Below are positions 50,885 to 60,019 of a stretch of 64,000 bases of DNA, piece by piece; position 1 is the first letter of the stretch; each line of letters begins with the position of its first letter. The position numbers and the translations under genes are program-made. This DNA is from Curtobacterium sp. MR_MD2014 (GTDB taxonomy: Bacteria > Actinomycetota > Actinomycetes > Actinomycetales > Microbacteriaceae): contig NZ_CP009755.1 in the NCBI RefSeq assembly GCF_000772085.1, forward strand, positions 1,798,001-1,862,000, written 5' to 3'. The notes beneath the pieces were generated by a model. It worked only from the letters and a program-made list of their open reading frames with translations. It made no database searches and was not told where the DNA came from.

Positions 50885-51487
50885 TCAGGACGCGATGCGG
50901 TCCCACACCGCGTCGGCGGACCGCAGGGTGTCCTCGAGCGATCCGGTCGCGTCGACGACGTGGTCGGCGAGGGCGAGCCGCTCGGCGTCCGACGCCTGGG
51001 CCGCCACACGTCGCTCGGCCTCGTCACGCGGCATGCCCCGGTGCTCGACGAGTCGTCCGACCCGCTGCGCCGCAGGGGCGTCCACGACGACGACCGCGTC
51101 GAACCGGATCGGCCGACTCCCCCGGGCCTCGGCGAGGAGCGGGACGTCGTAGACGACGACGGCTTCCGGATCAGCGGCCTCGGCAGCGTCGAACGCTCCC
51201 CGTGCGAGCCGCCACACCTCCGGGTGGGTGATCCCCTCGAGGTCCTTCCGCGCCGAGGCGTCGGAGAAGACGATGCTGCCCAGGGCGGCCCGGTCGAGCG
51301 CGCCGTCGGGGGCGAGCACGCCCGTCCCGAACCGTTCCACGACACGGGCGAGCCCGGGGCTGCCCGGAGCGACCGCCTGCCGCGCGAGCCGGTCGGCGTC
51401 GACGACGACCGCCCCGTGCTCCGCCCAGCGACGGGAGACGGTGGACTTGCCCGCGGCGATGCCGCCTGTCAGACCGATGATGCGCAC
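50885..51487 (-). CDS. coaE: Dephospho-CoA kinase
   Basis: 200 residues. Last step of CoA synthesis. P-loop GLTGGIAAGKS (5-15), VVDADRLARQAV and the lid region. It lacks the extra C-terminal UPF0157 domain found in some actinobacterial CoaE proteins. GTG 51487 follows TAACCT by 6 bases, leaderless. Downstream of the rpsA terminator and upstream of uvrB. Confidence 0.95.
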   Translation of the reverse strand: MRIIGLTGGIAAGKSTVSRRWAEHGAVVVDADRLARQAVAPGSPGLARVVERFGTGVLAPDGALDRAALGSIVFSDASARKDLEGITHPEVWRLARGAFDAAEAADPEAVVVYDVPLLAEARGSRPIRFDAVVVVDAPAAQRVGRLVEHRGMPRDEAERRVAAQASDAERLALADHVVDATGSLEDTLRSADAVWDRIAS

Positions 51488-51493
51488 CGGTCC

Positions 51494-51499
51494 AGGTTA
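51494..51499 (-). promoter_or_regulatory. -10 hexamer TAACCT, leaderless start of coaE
   Basis: TAACCT, 6 bases, GTG 51487 on the minus strand. Confidence 0.55.
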
Positions 51500-51518
51500 C
51501 CGAGGACGTCGTGGAACG

Positions 51519-51558
51519 CCGGAAGCCCGGCACCCCCTCAGGGGTACCGGGCTTCCGG
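51519..51558 (-). terminator. Terminator of rpsA
   Basis: 18-bp stem with one mismatch and a ctca loop, 18 bases past the rpsA stop and 20 bases before the coaE -10. Confidence 0.85.
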
Positions 51559-51576
51559 GACGTGCGGCCCGCTCGA

Positions 51577-53052
51577 TCAGTTGTTCGAGCTGAGCTTCTC
51601 GCGGAGCGCCGCGAGCGAGGCGTCGTCGGCCAGGGTGCCCTGACCGTTCGACTCGCTCGAGAAGGTCGACGAGGACGAGGACGAGCTCGAGGCCGAGGCG
51701 GGGAGGTCGAAGCCACCCTTCTCCTCGTCCGCGATGGTCTTCGCGACCTGCGCCTTGTGGGCCTCCCAGCGCGACTGGGCGGCCGCGTACTGGCCCTCCC
51801 ACTCGGTGCGCTGGGTGTCGTAGCCCTCGAGCCACTCGTTGGTCTCCGGGTCGAAGCCCTCGGGGTACTTGTAGTTGCCCTGGTCGTCGTACTCGGTCGG
51901 CATGCCGTAGAGCGCCGGGTCGAACTCGGTGCCCTCCGGGTCCACGCCCTCGTTCGCCTGCTTGAGGCTGAGCGAGATGCGACGACGGTCGAGGTCGATG
52001 TCGATGATCTTGACGAAGACCTCGTCACCGACGGAGACGACCTGCTCGGCGAGCTCGACGTGCTTGTTCGAGAGCTCCGAGATGTGGACGAGACCCTCGA
52101 TGCCGTCGGCGACGCGGACGAAGGCACCGAACGGCACGAGCTTCGTGACCTTGCCCGGTGCGATCTGACCGATCGCGTGGGTGCGGGCGAAGACCTGCCA
52201 CGGGTCCTCCTGCGTGGCCTTGAGCGAGAGCGACACGCGCTCGCGGTCCAGGTCCACCTCGAGGATCTCGACGGTGACTTCCTGACCGACCTCGACGACC
52301 TCGCTGGCGTGCTCGATGTGCTTCCAGGAGAGCTCGGAGACGTGGACGAGACCGTCGACGCCGCCCAGGTCGACGAACGCACCGAAGTTGACGATCGACG
52401 ACACGATGCCCTTGCGGACCTGGCCCTTGTGGAGGTTGTTGAGGAAGGTGGTGCGCGACTCGGACTGCGTCTGCTCGAGCAGGGCGCGGCGCGAGAGGAC
52501 CACGTTGTTGCGGTTCTTGTCGAGCTCCAGGATCTTCGCCTCGAGCTCCTGGCCCAGGTACGGGGTCAGGTCGCGGACGCGACGCAGCTCGATGAGCGAG
52601 GCCGGGAGGAAGCCACGGAGGCCGATGTCGACGATGAGACCGCCCTTGACGACCTCGATGACCGTGCCGGTCACGACGCCGTCGGACTCCTTGATCTTCT
52701 CGACGTCGCCCCACGCACGCTCGTACTGCGCACGCTTCTTCGACAGGATGAGGCGGCCTTCCTTGTCCTCCTTCTGGAGGACCAGGGCCTCGACCTCGTC
52801 GCCGACCTCGACGACCTCGTTGGGGTCGACGTCGTGCTTGATCGAGAGCTCGCGCGAGGGGATGACACCCTCGGTCTTGTAGCCGACGTCGAGGAGGACC
52901 TCGTCGCGGTCGATCTTCACGACGGTTCCGGAGATCAGATCGCCGTCGTTGAAGAACTTGAGGGTCTTCTCGACCTCGGCCAGGAAGTCATCAGCCGAGC
53001 CGATGTCGTTGATGGCGACCTGCTTGGGAGCCTTGGTCGTGGTGGTTGTCAT
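51577..53052 (-). CDS. rpsA: 30S ribosomal protein S1
   Basis: 491 residues with four S1 RNA-binding domains (about 35-105, 122-187, 208-276, 293-362), the actinobacterial number. Domains 3 and 4 show the classic GAFVDLGGVDGLVHVSEL and GAFVRVADGIEGLVHISEL. A 120-residue C-terminal extension ends in a Ser-rich stretch. ATG 53052; ggag lies 11 bases upstream. TAGACT (53177-53182) predicts a leader of about 120 bases with a small hairpin, a plausible site for S1 autoregulation. Confidence 0.96.
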   Translation of the reverse strand: MTTTTTKAPKQVAINDIGSADDFLAEVEKTLKFFNDGDLISGTVVKIDRDEVLLDVGYKTEGVIPSRELSIKHDVDPNEVVEVGDEVEALVLQKEDKEGRLILSKKRAQYERAWGDVEKIKESDGVVTGTVIEVVKGGLIVDIGLRGFLPASLIELRRVRDLTPYLGQELEAKILELDKNRNNVVLSRRALLEQTQSESRTTFLNNLHKGQVRKGIVSSIVNFGAFVDLGGVDGLVHVSELSWKHIEHASEVVEVGQEVTVEILEVDLDRERVSLSLKATQEDPWQVFARTHAIGQIAPGKVTKLVPFGAFVRVADGIEGLVHISELSNKHVELAEQVVSVGDEVFVKIIDIDLDRRRISLSLKQANEGVDPEGTEFDPALYGMPTEYDDQGNYKYPEGFDPETNEWLEGYDTQRTEWEGQYAAAQSRWEAHKAQVAKTIADEEKGGFDLPASASSSSSSSSTFSSESNGQGTLADDASLAALREKLSSNN

Positions 53053-53176
53053 GTAGAGATTGCTCCGAACGGACATGAGTCGGGCCGTGACGGCGAGGGA
53101 GCGACCCCCTGGTCCGCACCGAACGTCGGTGCGAGCCGTCATGGCAGTGGTTGGTTGGCGCGGATTGCGCCGATTG

Positions 53177-53182
53177 AGTCTA
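53177..53182 (-). promoter_or_regulatory. -10 hexamer TAGACT for rpsA
   Basis: TAGACT on the minus strand, about 125 bases before ATG 53052. The leader contains hairpin cgcaccga/tcggtgcg (53115-53133). Confidence 0.45.
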
Positions 53183-53239
53183 GCCGCAGGGCCGCGGGCC
53201 CCACAACCGGGCGTGTCGCGTGTCGCGGGGTGACCGGAG

Positions 53240-53287
53240 GACGGACGGGAGGCACGCGGCGACCCCGCCACGCGCCTCCCGTCCGTC
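53240..53287. repeat. Interspersed palindrome family copy, variant centre
   Basis: 14-bp perfect outer arms gacggacgggaggc (53240-53253) and complement (53274-53287). The centre differs from other copies but the total is again 48 bp. 14 bases past the DUF885 stop. Confidence 0.9.
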
Positions 53288-53301
53288 GACCCGTCACGCC
53301 G

Positions 53302-54981
53302 TCAGTCGAGCAGCGCGCTCCGGAGCGTGTCCAGGCCGACCCCGCCGAGTGCGAGCGCCCGGTGGTGGAAGGCCTTCAGGTCGAACGCAGCGCCCTCGCG
53401 TGCGGCCAGCTCGTCGCGGATCGACTCCCAGACGCGCTGCCCGACCTTGTAGGACGGCGCCTGCCCCGGCCACCCGAAGTACCGGGCGACCTCGAACTGC
53501 ACGAACTCCGGCGCCATGTTGACGTTCCGGCCCATGAAGTCGAGCGCGTACTCCCACGTCCAGCCACCGCCGTCGGGGTTGGTCTTCTGCAGGTGCACAC
53601 CGATGTCGAGCACCACGCGGGCCGCCCGCATCCGCTGGCCGTCGAGCATGCCGAGGCGGTCCCCGTCGTCGTCGAGGAACCCGAGCTGCTCCATGAGCCG
53701 CTCGGCGTAGAGGGCCCAGCCCTCGACGTGCCCGGACGGTCCGGCCAGCTGCCGACGCCACGTGTTGAGCTCCCCGCGGTTGTAGACCGCCTGGCTGATC
53801 TGCAGGTGGTGACCGGGCACGCCCTCGTGGTAGACCGTCGTCTTCTCACGCCACGTGCCGAACTCCGTGACGCCCTGCGGCACCGACCACCACATCCTGC
53901 CCGCACGCGAGAAGTCGTCGGAGGGGCCGGTGTAGTAGATCCCACCCTCCTGCGTCGGGGCGATCCGGCACTCCAGGCGCTTGATCGGGTCGGCGATGTC
54001 GAAGTACTCCCCGTCCATCGCGCGGATCGACGCGTCACTGGTCTCCTGCATCCACCGCTGCAGGGCGTCGGTGCCGTGCAGGATGCGGGCGGGGTCGGCG
54101 TCGAGGACCTCGATCGCGCGCGCCACCGAGGCGCCGGACTCGATGCGGTCCGCGATGCGCTCCTGCTCGTCGCGCATCCGGGCGAGCTCCTCGATGCCCC
54201 ACTCGTACGTCTCGTCGAGGTCGACGACGGCACCCAGGAAGCGTCGGGAGTGCAGCTCGTAGTCCTCGCGACCGACCGCGTCGACCGGGGTCGCCAGGGG
54301 CAGCAGCTCGTGCTCGAGGAAGCCGCCGAACGACCGGTACGCGGCCGCCGCGACCTCGGCGCCGCGTACCAGCTCGCCGCGGAGCGACTCGGGCAGCGGC
54401 GCCCCGCCCTCGAGCGCGGCGCCGTCGACGAGCTGGCGGAAGAACCCGTCCTCGGCACCGTTGCGCGCGGCCTGCTCAGCGATGAGTGCGACCTGGCGCG
54501 CGGCGGGCGTGACCTGCTCGCGCGTGCCCTGCAGCAGGGTCTCGCGGTAGCCCTCCAGGGCGTCCGGCAGCGCGTGCAGGCGCCCCGCGACGTCCTGCCA
54601 GTCGTCGGTGGTCGCGGTCGGCATCAGGTCGAGGACGTCGCGGAACTCCTGCGCGGGGCTCGCGATCACGTTGAGGTCCCGCAGGTGCAGCTTCCGCTCG
54701 TGCGACTCCACGACCAGGTCGAGCTCCGCTCCGAGGTCGGTCTTCGTCACCCGGTCGACGTCGTCCGTCGACTCGGCGGCGTCGAGGGCCCGGCGCGCGG
54801 AACGTGCGGCGTCGGCGAGGGCGTCGGCGCCGACGGGCGAGGTGTCGCCGTAGCCGTCGGTGCGCCCGGGGACCCCGATGTACGTGGCGACGGTCGGGTC
54901 GAGGTCGACGAGGGTGGACACCCAGTCCTCGGCGACGCGGTCGACGGCGGACGGCTGGCGGACGGGTCGGTCTTCGCTCAT
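53302..54981 (-). CDS. DUF885 family protein, putative metallopeptidase
   Basis: 559 residues, full-length for DUF885. The conserved His385-Glu386-Gly-Val-Pro-Gly-His391-His392 motif and the downstream HVEGWALYAERLMEQLG suggest a zinc site (HEXXH-like spacing differs), as in carboxypeptidase-like members. No signal peptide, so cytoplasmic. Start ATG 54981 follows TAGGGT by 6 bases. Substrate unknown. It stands alone between two palindrome-family elements. Confidence 0.9.
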   Translation of the reverse strand: MSEDRPVRQPSAVDRVAEDWVSTLVDLDPTVATYIGVPGRTDGYGDTSPVGADALADAARSARRALDAAESTDDVDRVTKTDLGAELDLVVESHERKLHLRDLNVIASPAQEFRDVLDLMPTATTDDWQDVAGRLHALPDALEGYRETLLQGTREQVTPAARQVALIAEQAARNGAEDGFFRQLVDGAALEGGAPLPESLRGELVRGAEVAAAAYRSFGGFLEHELLPLATPVDAVGREDYELHSRRFLGAVVDLDETYEWGIEELARMRDEQERIADRIESGASVARAIEVLDADPARILHGTDALQRWMQETSDASIRAMDGEYFDIADPIKRLECRIAPTQEGGIYYTGPSDDFSRAGRMWWSVPQGVTEFGTWREKTTVYHEGVPGHHLQISQAVYNRGELNTWRRQLAGPSGHVEGWALYAERLMEQLGFLDDDGDRLGMLDGQRMRAARVVLDIGVHLQKTNPDGGGWTWEYALDFMGRNVNMAPEFVQFEVARYFGWPGQAPSYKVGQRVWESIRDELAAREGAAFDLKAFHHRALALGGVGLDTLRSALLD

Positions 54982-54987
54982 GCCCCG

Positions 54988-54993
54988 ACCCTA
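54988..54993 (-). promoter_or_regulatory. -10 hexamer TAGGGT, leaderless start of the DUF885 gene
   Basis: TAGGGT, 6 bases, ATG 54981 on the minus strand. Confidence 0.55.
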
Positions 54994-55149
54994 TCGAGCG
55001 CCTCGGCGCGCGCCGGGTACCGATCCGCGCACGGGAGGTCGATCCGCGCGTGGGACGCCGTTCCTTCCTGCCTCCGACGCGCGGTTCGGCATCCCAGGTC
55101 ACGTGTGATGGGCAGGAACGCTCACCACGCTGGCTGCACGTCACCACGA

Positions 55150-55195
55150 ACGGACGGGAGGCACGGTGCCAGCCGGCACCGCGCCTCCCGTCCGT
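55150..55195. repeat. Interspersed palindrome family copy
   Basis: 23-bp arms (55150-55172, 55173-55195) with two mismatches, 28 bases past the polA stop; probably the polA terminator. Confidence 0.93.
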
Positions 55196-55223
55196 GACGT
55201 GGCCGCGTCGCGACCGACCGCTG

Positions 55224-57896
55224 TCAGTGCGCCGCGGACTCCCAGTTCGGGCCGACGCCGACCGACACGTCGAGCGGGACGCTCAGCTCGGCAGCCGCGC
55301 CCATCCGGGTGCGCAGGATCTCCTCGACGCGCTCCTGCTCGCCGGGAGCGACCTCGAGGATGAGCTCGTCGTGCACCTGGAGCAGCAGGTGCGACTCGAG
55401 CGATCCCTCGCGGAGGTCCTCGTCGACGCCGAGCATCGCGATCTTCATGATGTCGGCGGCCGACCCCTGGATCGGCGCGTTCAGCGCGGCGCGCTCGGCG
55501 TTCTCGCGGAGGACGCGGTTCGGGCTCTTCAGGTCCGGGAACGGACGCCGGCGACCGAAGATCGTCTCGGTGTAGCCGTCCTCACGGGCCTGCTCGACGA
55601 CGCCCCGGAGGTAGTCGCGCACCGCACCGAAGCGGGCGAAGTACTCGTTCATGAGCGTGCGCGCCTCGGACTGCTCGATGCGGAGCTGCTTCGACAGGCC
55701 GAACGGGCTGAGGCCGTAGGCCAGGCCGTACGACATCGCCTTCACCTTCGTGCGCATCTCGGGCGTGACGTCCGCCGGCTCGACCGAGAACACCCGGGCA
55801 CCGACGAAGCGGTGCAGGTCCTCGCCCTCGTTGAACGCCTGGATGAGCCCCGGGTCGCCGGACAGGTGCGCCATGATGCGCATCTCGATCTGCGAGTAGT
55901 CGGCGGTCACGAGCGTCGTGTACGGCTCGGCGACCGCGAAGGCCGACCGGATGCGGCGACCCACGGCGGTCTTGACCGGGATGTTCTGCAGGTTGGGGTC
56001 CGTCGACGAGACCCGGCCGGTGCTCGTGCCGGTCTGCTCGTAGCGGGTGTGGATGCGTCCGTCGACGACCGCGGCGTCGAGCGTGTCGACGATCTGCCGG
56101 AGCTTCGTGGCGTCGCGGTGCTGCAGCAGCAGTCCGAGGAACGGGTGCGGGTGCTGCTCCTGCAGGTCGGCCAGGCTCGCCGCGTCGGTCGAGAAGCCGG
56201 TCTTCGTCTTGCGGGTCTTCGGCATCGCGAGCTCGGTGAACAGGACCTCCTGCAGCTGCTTCGGCGAGCCGAGGTTCACCTCGTGGCCGATCTCGGCGAA
56301 GGCCTGCTGCGCGAGCTCGGCGGCGCGCTCCCCCAGGTCGTGCGACAGTCCGGTCAGGACCGGGCGGTCGATACCGACACCGATGGTCTCCATGCCCGCC
56401 AGCACCGGGACGAGCGGCAGCTCGATCGTGTCGAGCACCCGCAGCGAGGACTCGTCGACGCGGGAGCGCAGCGCGGTGTCGACCCGCAGGACGTACCAGG
56501 CGTGCACGCCGACGTTGACCGGTTCGCTCTCGGGGACGAGCTGGTTCGGGTCGGCGGTCGGCAGCTCCTCGCCGAGTTCCTGGTACACGAGGTCGGCGAG
56601 GGGCTGCCCCTGCTTGCCCGGCTGCGCGAGCCACCCGGTGATGCGGGCGTCCCCGGCGATGCCCCGCACCGTGATGCCGACCGTGCCGAGCGCCTTGATG
56701 GCGGCCTTGGCGTCGTGGAAGTGCTTCGGGGCGTCGGAGGCGAACCACGCGGCGAGCTGCTCGTAGTCCTTCGCGCCGCTGCCGCCGGGCACCAGGACGG
56801 CGTCGTCGTGGGTCGCGATGCCGATCGCGCTGAGCCGGCCGTCGATGACCTCGACCGCGACGCCGAACCCGTTCTCGGCGTCGTTCGCACCCTTGCGCTC
56901 GAGCCAGTACCCGAGCTCTTCGTCGATGACCGTGGTGACCTTCGGCGGGGTCGGCGCGCCGCTGTCGACCGAGCCGGGAGCATCGCTCGCCTCGCTCGGC
57001 TCACCGGTACCGGCGACCTTGAAGACCCGGTCGAGCAGCGTGCGGAACTGCAGCTTGGCGAAGAGGTCGCGGACGGCCTGCTCGTCCAGCGGGCGGAGGG
57101 CGACGTCGGCCGGTCCGACGGGCAGCTCGACGTCGTTCACGAGCCGGTTCAGCCTGCGGTTCCGGATCGCCCGGTCCTTCTGCTCGCGGAGGTTGTTCCC
57201 GACGACGCCCTTGATCTCGTCGGCGTGCTCGAGGACACCGTCGAGGGAGCCGTACGCGGTCACCCACTTGACCGCGGTCTTCTCGCCGACCTTGTCGATG
57301 CCGATCAGGTTGTCGCTGGTCTCCCCCACGAGCGCCGCGATGTCCGGGTACTGGTGCGGCTCGATGCCGTACCGCTCGTACACCTTGTCGCGGTCGTAGC
57401 GCGTGAGCTCGGAGACGCCGCGGACCGACGGGTACAGCAGCGTGACGTCGTCGTTGACGAGCTGGATCGAGTCGCGGTCACCCGAGACCACGTACACCTG
57501 GTACCCCTGCTCGGCACCCTGTCGCGCGAAGGTGGCGAGGATGTCGTCGGCCTCGTAGTCCTCCTTCGTCACCGTCGTGATGCCCATCGCCTCGAGCGCC
57601 TGCTGCAGGAGCGGGATCTGGCCCTTGAACTCGGGCGGGGTCTCCGAGCGGGTGCCCTTGTAGTCCTCGTACTCGCGGGTGCGGAAGGAGAAGCGGGAGA
57701 TGTCGAACGCGACCGCCAGGTGGGTCGGCTTCTCGCGCTGCAGGAGCATGAGCAGCATCGAGATGAAGCCGTGGATGGCGTTCGTGTGCTGCCCCTCGCG
57801 GTTCACGAAGCTGTCGACCGGCAGTGCGTAGAAGGCCCGGAAGGCGAGCGAGTGGCCGTCGATGACCATGAGGGTAGGCTTTGCGGAGTCCGACAC
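55224..57896 (-). CDS. polA: DNA polymerase I
   Basis: 890 residues. N-terminal 5'-3' exonuclease (LMVIDGHSLAFRAFYAL, YEADDILATFA), a middle domain (about 300-490) that keeps the 3'-5' exonuclease fold but lacks the metal-binding Asp-x-Glu (reads FGVAVEVIDG), so proofreading is probably lost as in mycobacterial PolA, and a polymerase domain with motif A TADYSQIEMR, motif B in KAMSYGLAYGLSP and motif C LQVHDELILE. GTG 57896 follows TAGGCT by 6 bases, leaderless. Confidence 0.97.
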   Translation of the reverse strand: MSDSAKPTLMVIDGHSLAFRAFYALPVDSFVNREGQHTNAIHGFISMLLMLLQREKPTHLAVAFDISRFSFRTREYEDYKGTRSETPPEFKGQIPLLQQALEAMGITTVTKEDYEADDILATFARQGAEQGYQVYVVSGDRDSIQLVNDDVTLLYPSVRGVSELTRYDRDKVYERYGIEPHQYPDIAALVGETSDNLIGIDKVGEKTAVKWVTAYGSLDGVLEHADEIKGVVGNNLREQKDRAIRNRRLNRLVNDVELPVGPADVALRPLDEQAVRDLFAKLQFRTLLDRVFKVAGTGEPSEASDAPGSVDSGAPTPPKVTTVIDEELGYWLERKGANDAENGFGVAVEVIDGRLSAIGIATHDDAVLVPGGSGAKDYEQLAAWFASDAPKHFHDAKAAIKALGTVGITVRGIAGDARITGWLAQPGKQGQPLADLVYQELGEELPTADPNQLVPESEPVNVGVHAWYVLRVDTALRSRVDESSLRVLDTIELPLVPVLAGMETIGVGIDRPVLTGLSHDLGERAAELAQQAFAEIGHEVNLGSPKQLQEVLFTELAMPKTRKTKTGFSTDAASLADLQEQHPHPFLGLLLQHRDATKLRQIVDTLDAAVVDGRIHTRYEQTGTSTGRVSSTDPNLQNIPVKTAVGRRIRSAFAVAEPYTTLVTADYSQIEMRIMAHLSGDPGLIQAFNEGEDLHRFVGARVFSVEPADVTPEMRTKVKAMSYGLAYGLSPFGLSKQLRIEQSEARTLMNEYFARFGAVRDYLRGVVEQAREDGYTETIFGRRRPFPDLKSPNRVLRENAERAALNAPIQGSAADIMKIAMLGVDEDLREGSLESHLLLQVHDELILEVAPGEQERVEEILRTRMGAAAELSVPLDVSVGVGPNWESAAH

Positions 57897-57902
57897 CCGG
57901 AC

Positions 57903-57908
57903 AGCCTA
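57903..57908 (-). promoter_or_regulatory. -10 hexamer TAGGCT, leaderless start of polA
   Basis: TAGGCT, 6 bases, GTG 57896 on the minus strand. Confidence 0.6.
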
Positions 57909-57939
57909 CCGACGCCATCCGACACGGGAGTCCGCGAGC

Positions 57940-58377
57940 GTGACCGACGACGTGACCCACGAACCGACCGCCTCCGGAGCCGTCGACGAGCGACTCTCCG
58001 ACCGCGGCACGGGCGAGCTCGCCACGAAGATGGGCATGGAGATCACCGAGCTGAGCGCGGAGCGTGCCGTCGGGTCGATCCCGGTCGAGGGCAACCGCCA
58101 GCCGGTCGGGCTGCTGCACGGCGGAGCGTACGTCGTGCTCGCCGAGAGCCTCGGGTCGATGGCTGCGAACGTGCACGCCGGGCCCGGCCGCTACGCGGTC
58201 GGCATCGAGCTCAGTGCGTCGCACTCCCGCAGTGCGACGAGCGGCCGGGTCACGGGGACCTGCACGGCGATCCACCTCGGCGGCACGCTCACCACGCACG
58301 AGATCGTGCTCACCGACGACGAGGGCCGACGCTGCTCCACCGTGCGGATCACGAACATGATCCGCGAGCGGCGCTAG
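57940..58377 (+). CDS. Hotdog-fold thioesterase (PaaI/YdiI-like)
   Basis: 145 residues. The LLHGGAYVVLAESLGSMAA segment is the hotdog thioesterase core, with the catalytic Glu in LAES and the oxyanion-side His-Gly-Gly. Members hydrolyse acyl-CoA thioesters, for example in menaquinone or phenylacetate pathways; none of those genes is near. GTG 57940 has gggag 9 bases upstream. Divergent from polA and convergent with the GNAT gene (4-bp gap). Confidence 0.88.
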   Translation: MTDDVTHEPTASGAVDERLSDRGTGELATKMGMEITELSAERAVGSIPVEGNRQPVGLLHGGAYVVLAESLGSMAANVHAGPGRYAVGIELSASHSRSATSGRVTGTCTAIHLGGTLTTHEIVLTDDEGRRCSTVRITNMIRERR

Positions 58378-58381
58378 CGGT

Positions 58382-58852
58382 TCAGTCCTCGGGCGGTCGC
58401 TGCAGCAGCAGGCGGGCATCGCCGAACCCGAGCCGACGGTAGAGCGTCTCACCGGCGACGCTGGAGTGCACCGCGGTGCGCTCCGCGCCGAGTTCGTCGG
58501 CGATGTCGAGCAGGGCCGTGACCAGGCGTGCGGCGACGCCCCCGCCGCGCAGGTCGGGGTGCACGTACACGGTCTGCAACTCGGCGGTCACGCGTCCGCG
58601 CGGCCGGTGCGGCGCCGGCGGCCGCGGGTGCACGGCGAGCCACGCCATCCCCAGCACCTCCCCGACGCGCTCCGCGACCACGCACCGGTGCGAGTCGGCG
58701 TGCTCGGCGGCGAAGGCCGACATTGCCTCGCGGTACTCGTCGGGCGTCACCGTGGGCACGGCGCCGTCCTCCTCGACGCTCCACCGCCAACGCAGATCGG
58801 CCACCGTCGGCATGTCCTCCGGCCGGGAGGCACGGATCACCACGTCGTCCAT
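58382..58852 (-). CDS. GNAT family N-acetyltransferase
   Basis: 156 residues, one GNAT domain. Acetyl-CoA motif VHPDLRGGGVAARLVTALLD and the C-terminal strand LYRRLGFGDARLLL are clear; motif A is preceded by LQTVYV. The acceptor is unknown. ATG 58852, no ribosome site or -10 at the usual place. Convergent with the thioesterase, which ends 4 bp away, so the transcripts may overlap. Confidence 0.87.
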   Translation of the reverse strand: MDDVVIRASRPEDMPTVADLRWRWSVEEDGAVPTVTPDEYREAMSAFAAEHADSHRCVVAERVGEVLGMAWLAVHPRPPAPHRPRGRVTAELQTVYVHPDLRGGGVAARLVTALLDIADELGAERTAVHSSVAGETLYRRLGFGDARLLLQRPPED

Positions 58853-59150
58853 GCCCCCACCCTGCCACGTGGCGCGGCTGCGGCGGGTCCGACCCGCGCC
58901 TCCCGTCCGGCGCTCTGCCGCGGCCCTGCCGCTGCACGCGGTCTCCGACACGGAACGCGTCGTTCGACAGGTGCGGTGTCGCACGATGCGCGCGTACCCG
59001 GTGCAGGCGCATCGTCCGACGTTGCACGTGACGATCGACCGGCGTGATGTCGGCCGGTACCCGTACACCGACGTCCGCGGGGTCCGGAACGCGGAGAGCG
59101 CCGCCGGACGGTGTCCGGCGGCGCTCTCCGCGTGAGCGAGCGGTTGCTCG
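58853..59150. other. Noncoding gap GNAT to ANTAR regulator
   Basis: 298 bases: one right half-arm of the palindrome family (gcgcctcccgtccgg near 58900), an 8-bp inverted repeat cgatgcgc/gcgcatcg (58984-59014), and the terminator at 59089-59133. No gene seen. Confidence 0.6.
59089..59133 (-). terminator. Terminator of the ANTAR regulator gene
   Basis: Perfect 21-bp stem with a ggt loop, 17 bases past the stop; the longest perfect terminator stem in the window. Confidence 0.9.
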
Positions 59151-59756
59151 TTACTTCTTGGCGCTGAGCTGCTCGATGATCGCCTTCGCGACGTCGTGCA
59201 TCGTCAGACGACGGTCCATCGATGCCTTCTGGATCCAGCGGAACGCCTCGGGCTCGGTGAGGCCCATCTTCTCGTTGAGCAGGCCCTTGGCGCGGTCGAC
59301 GAGCTTGCGGGTCTCGAACCGCTCGACGAGGTCGGCGACCTCGGCCTCGAGCGTGATGATCTGCTGGTGCCGCGAGAGGGCGATCTCGATCGCGGGGAGC
59401 AGGTCGTTCGGGGTGAAGGGCTTCACGACGTAGGCCAGGGCACCGGCTTCGGTCGCGCGCTCGACGAGGTCCTTCTGGCTGAACGCCGTGAGGAGGACCA
59501 CCGGAGCGATGTGGTTCTTGGAGAGCTTCTCGGCAGCGGAGATGCCGTCGAGCTGGGGCATCTTGACGTCCATGACGACGAGGTCCGGGCGCAGGTCGGT
59601 CGCGAGCTGGACGGCGGTCTCACCGTCGCCGGCTTCCCCGACCACGTCGAACCCGTTGTCGCGGAGGATCTCGACGATGTCGAGACGGATGAGCGACTCG
59701 TCCTCGGCGACGACGACGCGACGCGGTGCTGCGGGGGTTGCTTCTGTGTCACTCAC
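59151..59756 (-). CDS. pdtaR: ANTAR-domain response regulator, PdtaR type
   Basis: 201 residues. Receiver domain 12-125 with acidic pocket EDE (18-20), phospho-acceptor Asp63 in LVVMDVKMP, Thr90 and Lys112 in VVKPF. A coiled linker leads to the ANTAR domain (about 138-196, LEAEVADLVERFETRKLVDRA), which binds RNA and prevents transcription termination at two-hairpin targets. The partner PdtaS-type kinase is not adjacent, as in relatives. GTG 59756 follows TAGGCT by 7 bases, leaderless. Confidence 0.95.
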   Translation of the reverse strand: MSDTEATPAAPRRVVVAEDESLIRLDIVEILRDNGFDVVGEAGDGETAVQLATDLRPDLVVMDVKMPQLDGISAAEKLSKNHIAPVVLLTAFSQKDLVERATEAGALAYVVKPFTPNDLLPAIEIALSRHQQIITLEAEVADLVERFETRKLVDRAKGLLNEKMGLTEPEAFRWIQKASMDRRLTMHDVAKAIIEQLSAKK

Positions 59757-59763
59757 GACCGAG

Positions 59764-59769
59764 AGCCTA
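59764..59769 (-). promoter_or_regulatory. -10 hexamer TAGGCT, leaderless start of pdtaR
   Basis: TAGGCT, 7 bases, GTG 59756 on the minus strand. Confidence 0.6.
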
Positions 59770-59825
59770 CTAGACGGAGCGCGTGGCTTCCGTCAGCTGT
59801 GGATGCGCGGTTCGACGAACTTCTG

Positions 59826-60019
59826 TACGAGTGGCGGGACGCTCGGTGTGCCCAGCCCCGCACGCCGTGAGCGACCTTGTACGCCAGCCCCGCACGCCGT
59901 GAGCGACCTTGTACGAGTGGCGGGACGCTCGGTGCGCCCAGCCCCGCACGCCGTGAGCGACCTCGTACGAGTGGCGGGACGCTCGGTGCGCCCGGCCCCG
60001 CACGCCGTGAGCGACCTTG
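59826..60019 (-). repeat. 54-bp tandem array built from a tRNA-Leu 3' half
   Basis: Units start at 59826 (54 bp), 59880 (32 bp, internal deletion), 59912 (54 bp) and 59966 (54 bp) and run straight into the tRNA at 60020. Each full unit shares tacgagtggcgggac and ccgcacgccgtgag with the tRNA (acceptor 3' strand, both T-stem strands, variable-arm part) but has about 17 foreign bases in place of the T-loop. Downstream of the tRNA in its own direction. Confidence 0.93.

Noticed and set aside
59826..60019. Additional tRNA genes downstream of tRNA-Leu
   Set aside because: The repeats contain only the 3' half without anticodon arm or D arm, and the T-loop TTCGA is replaced.
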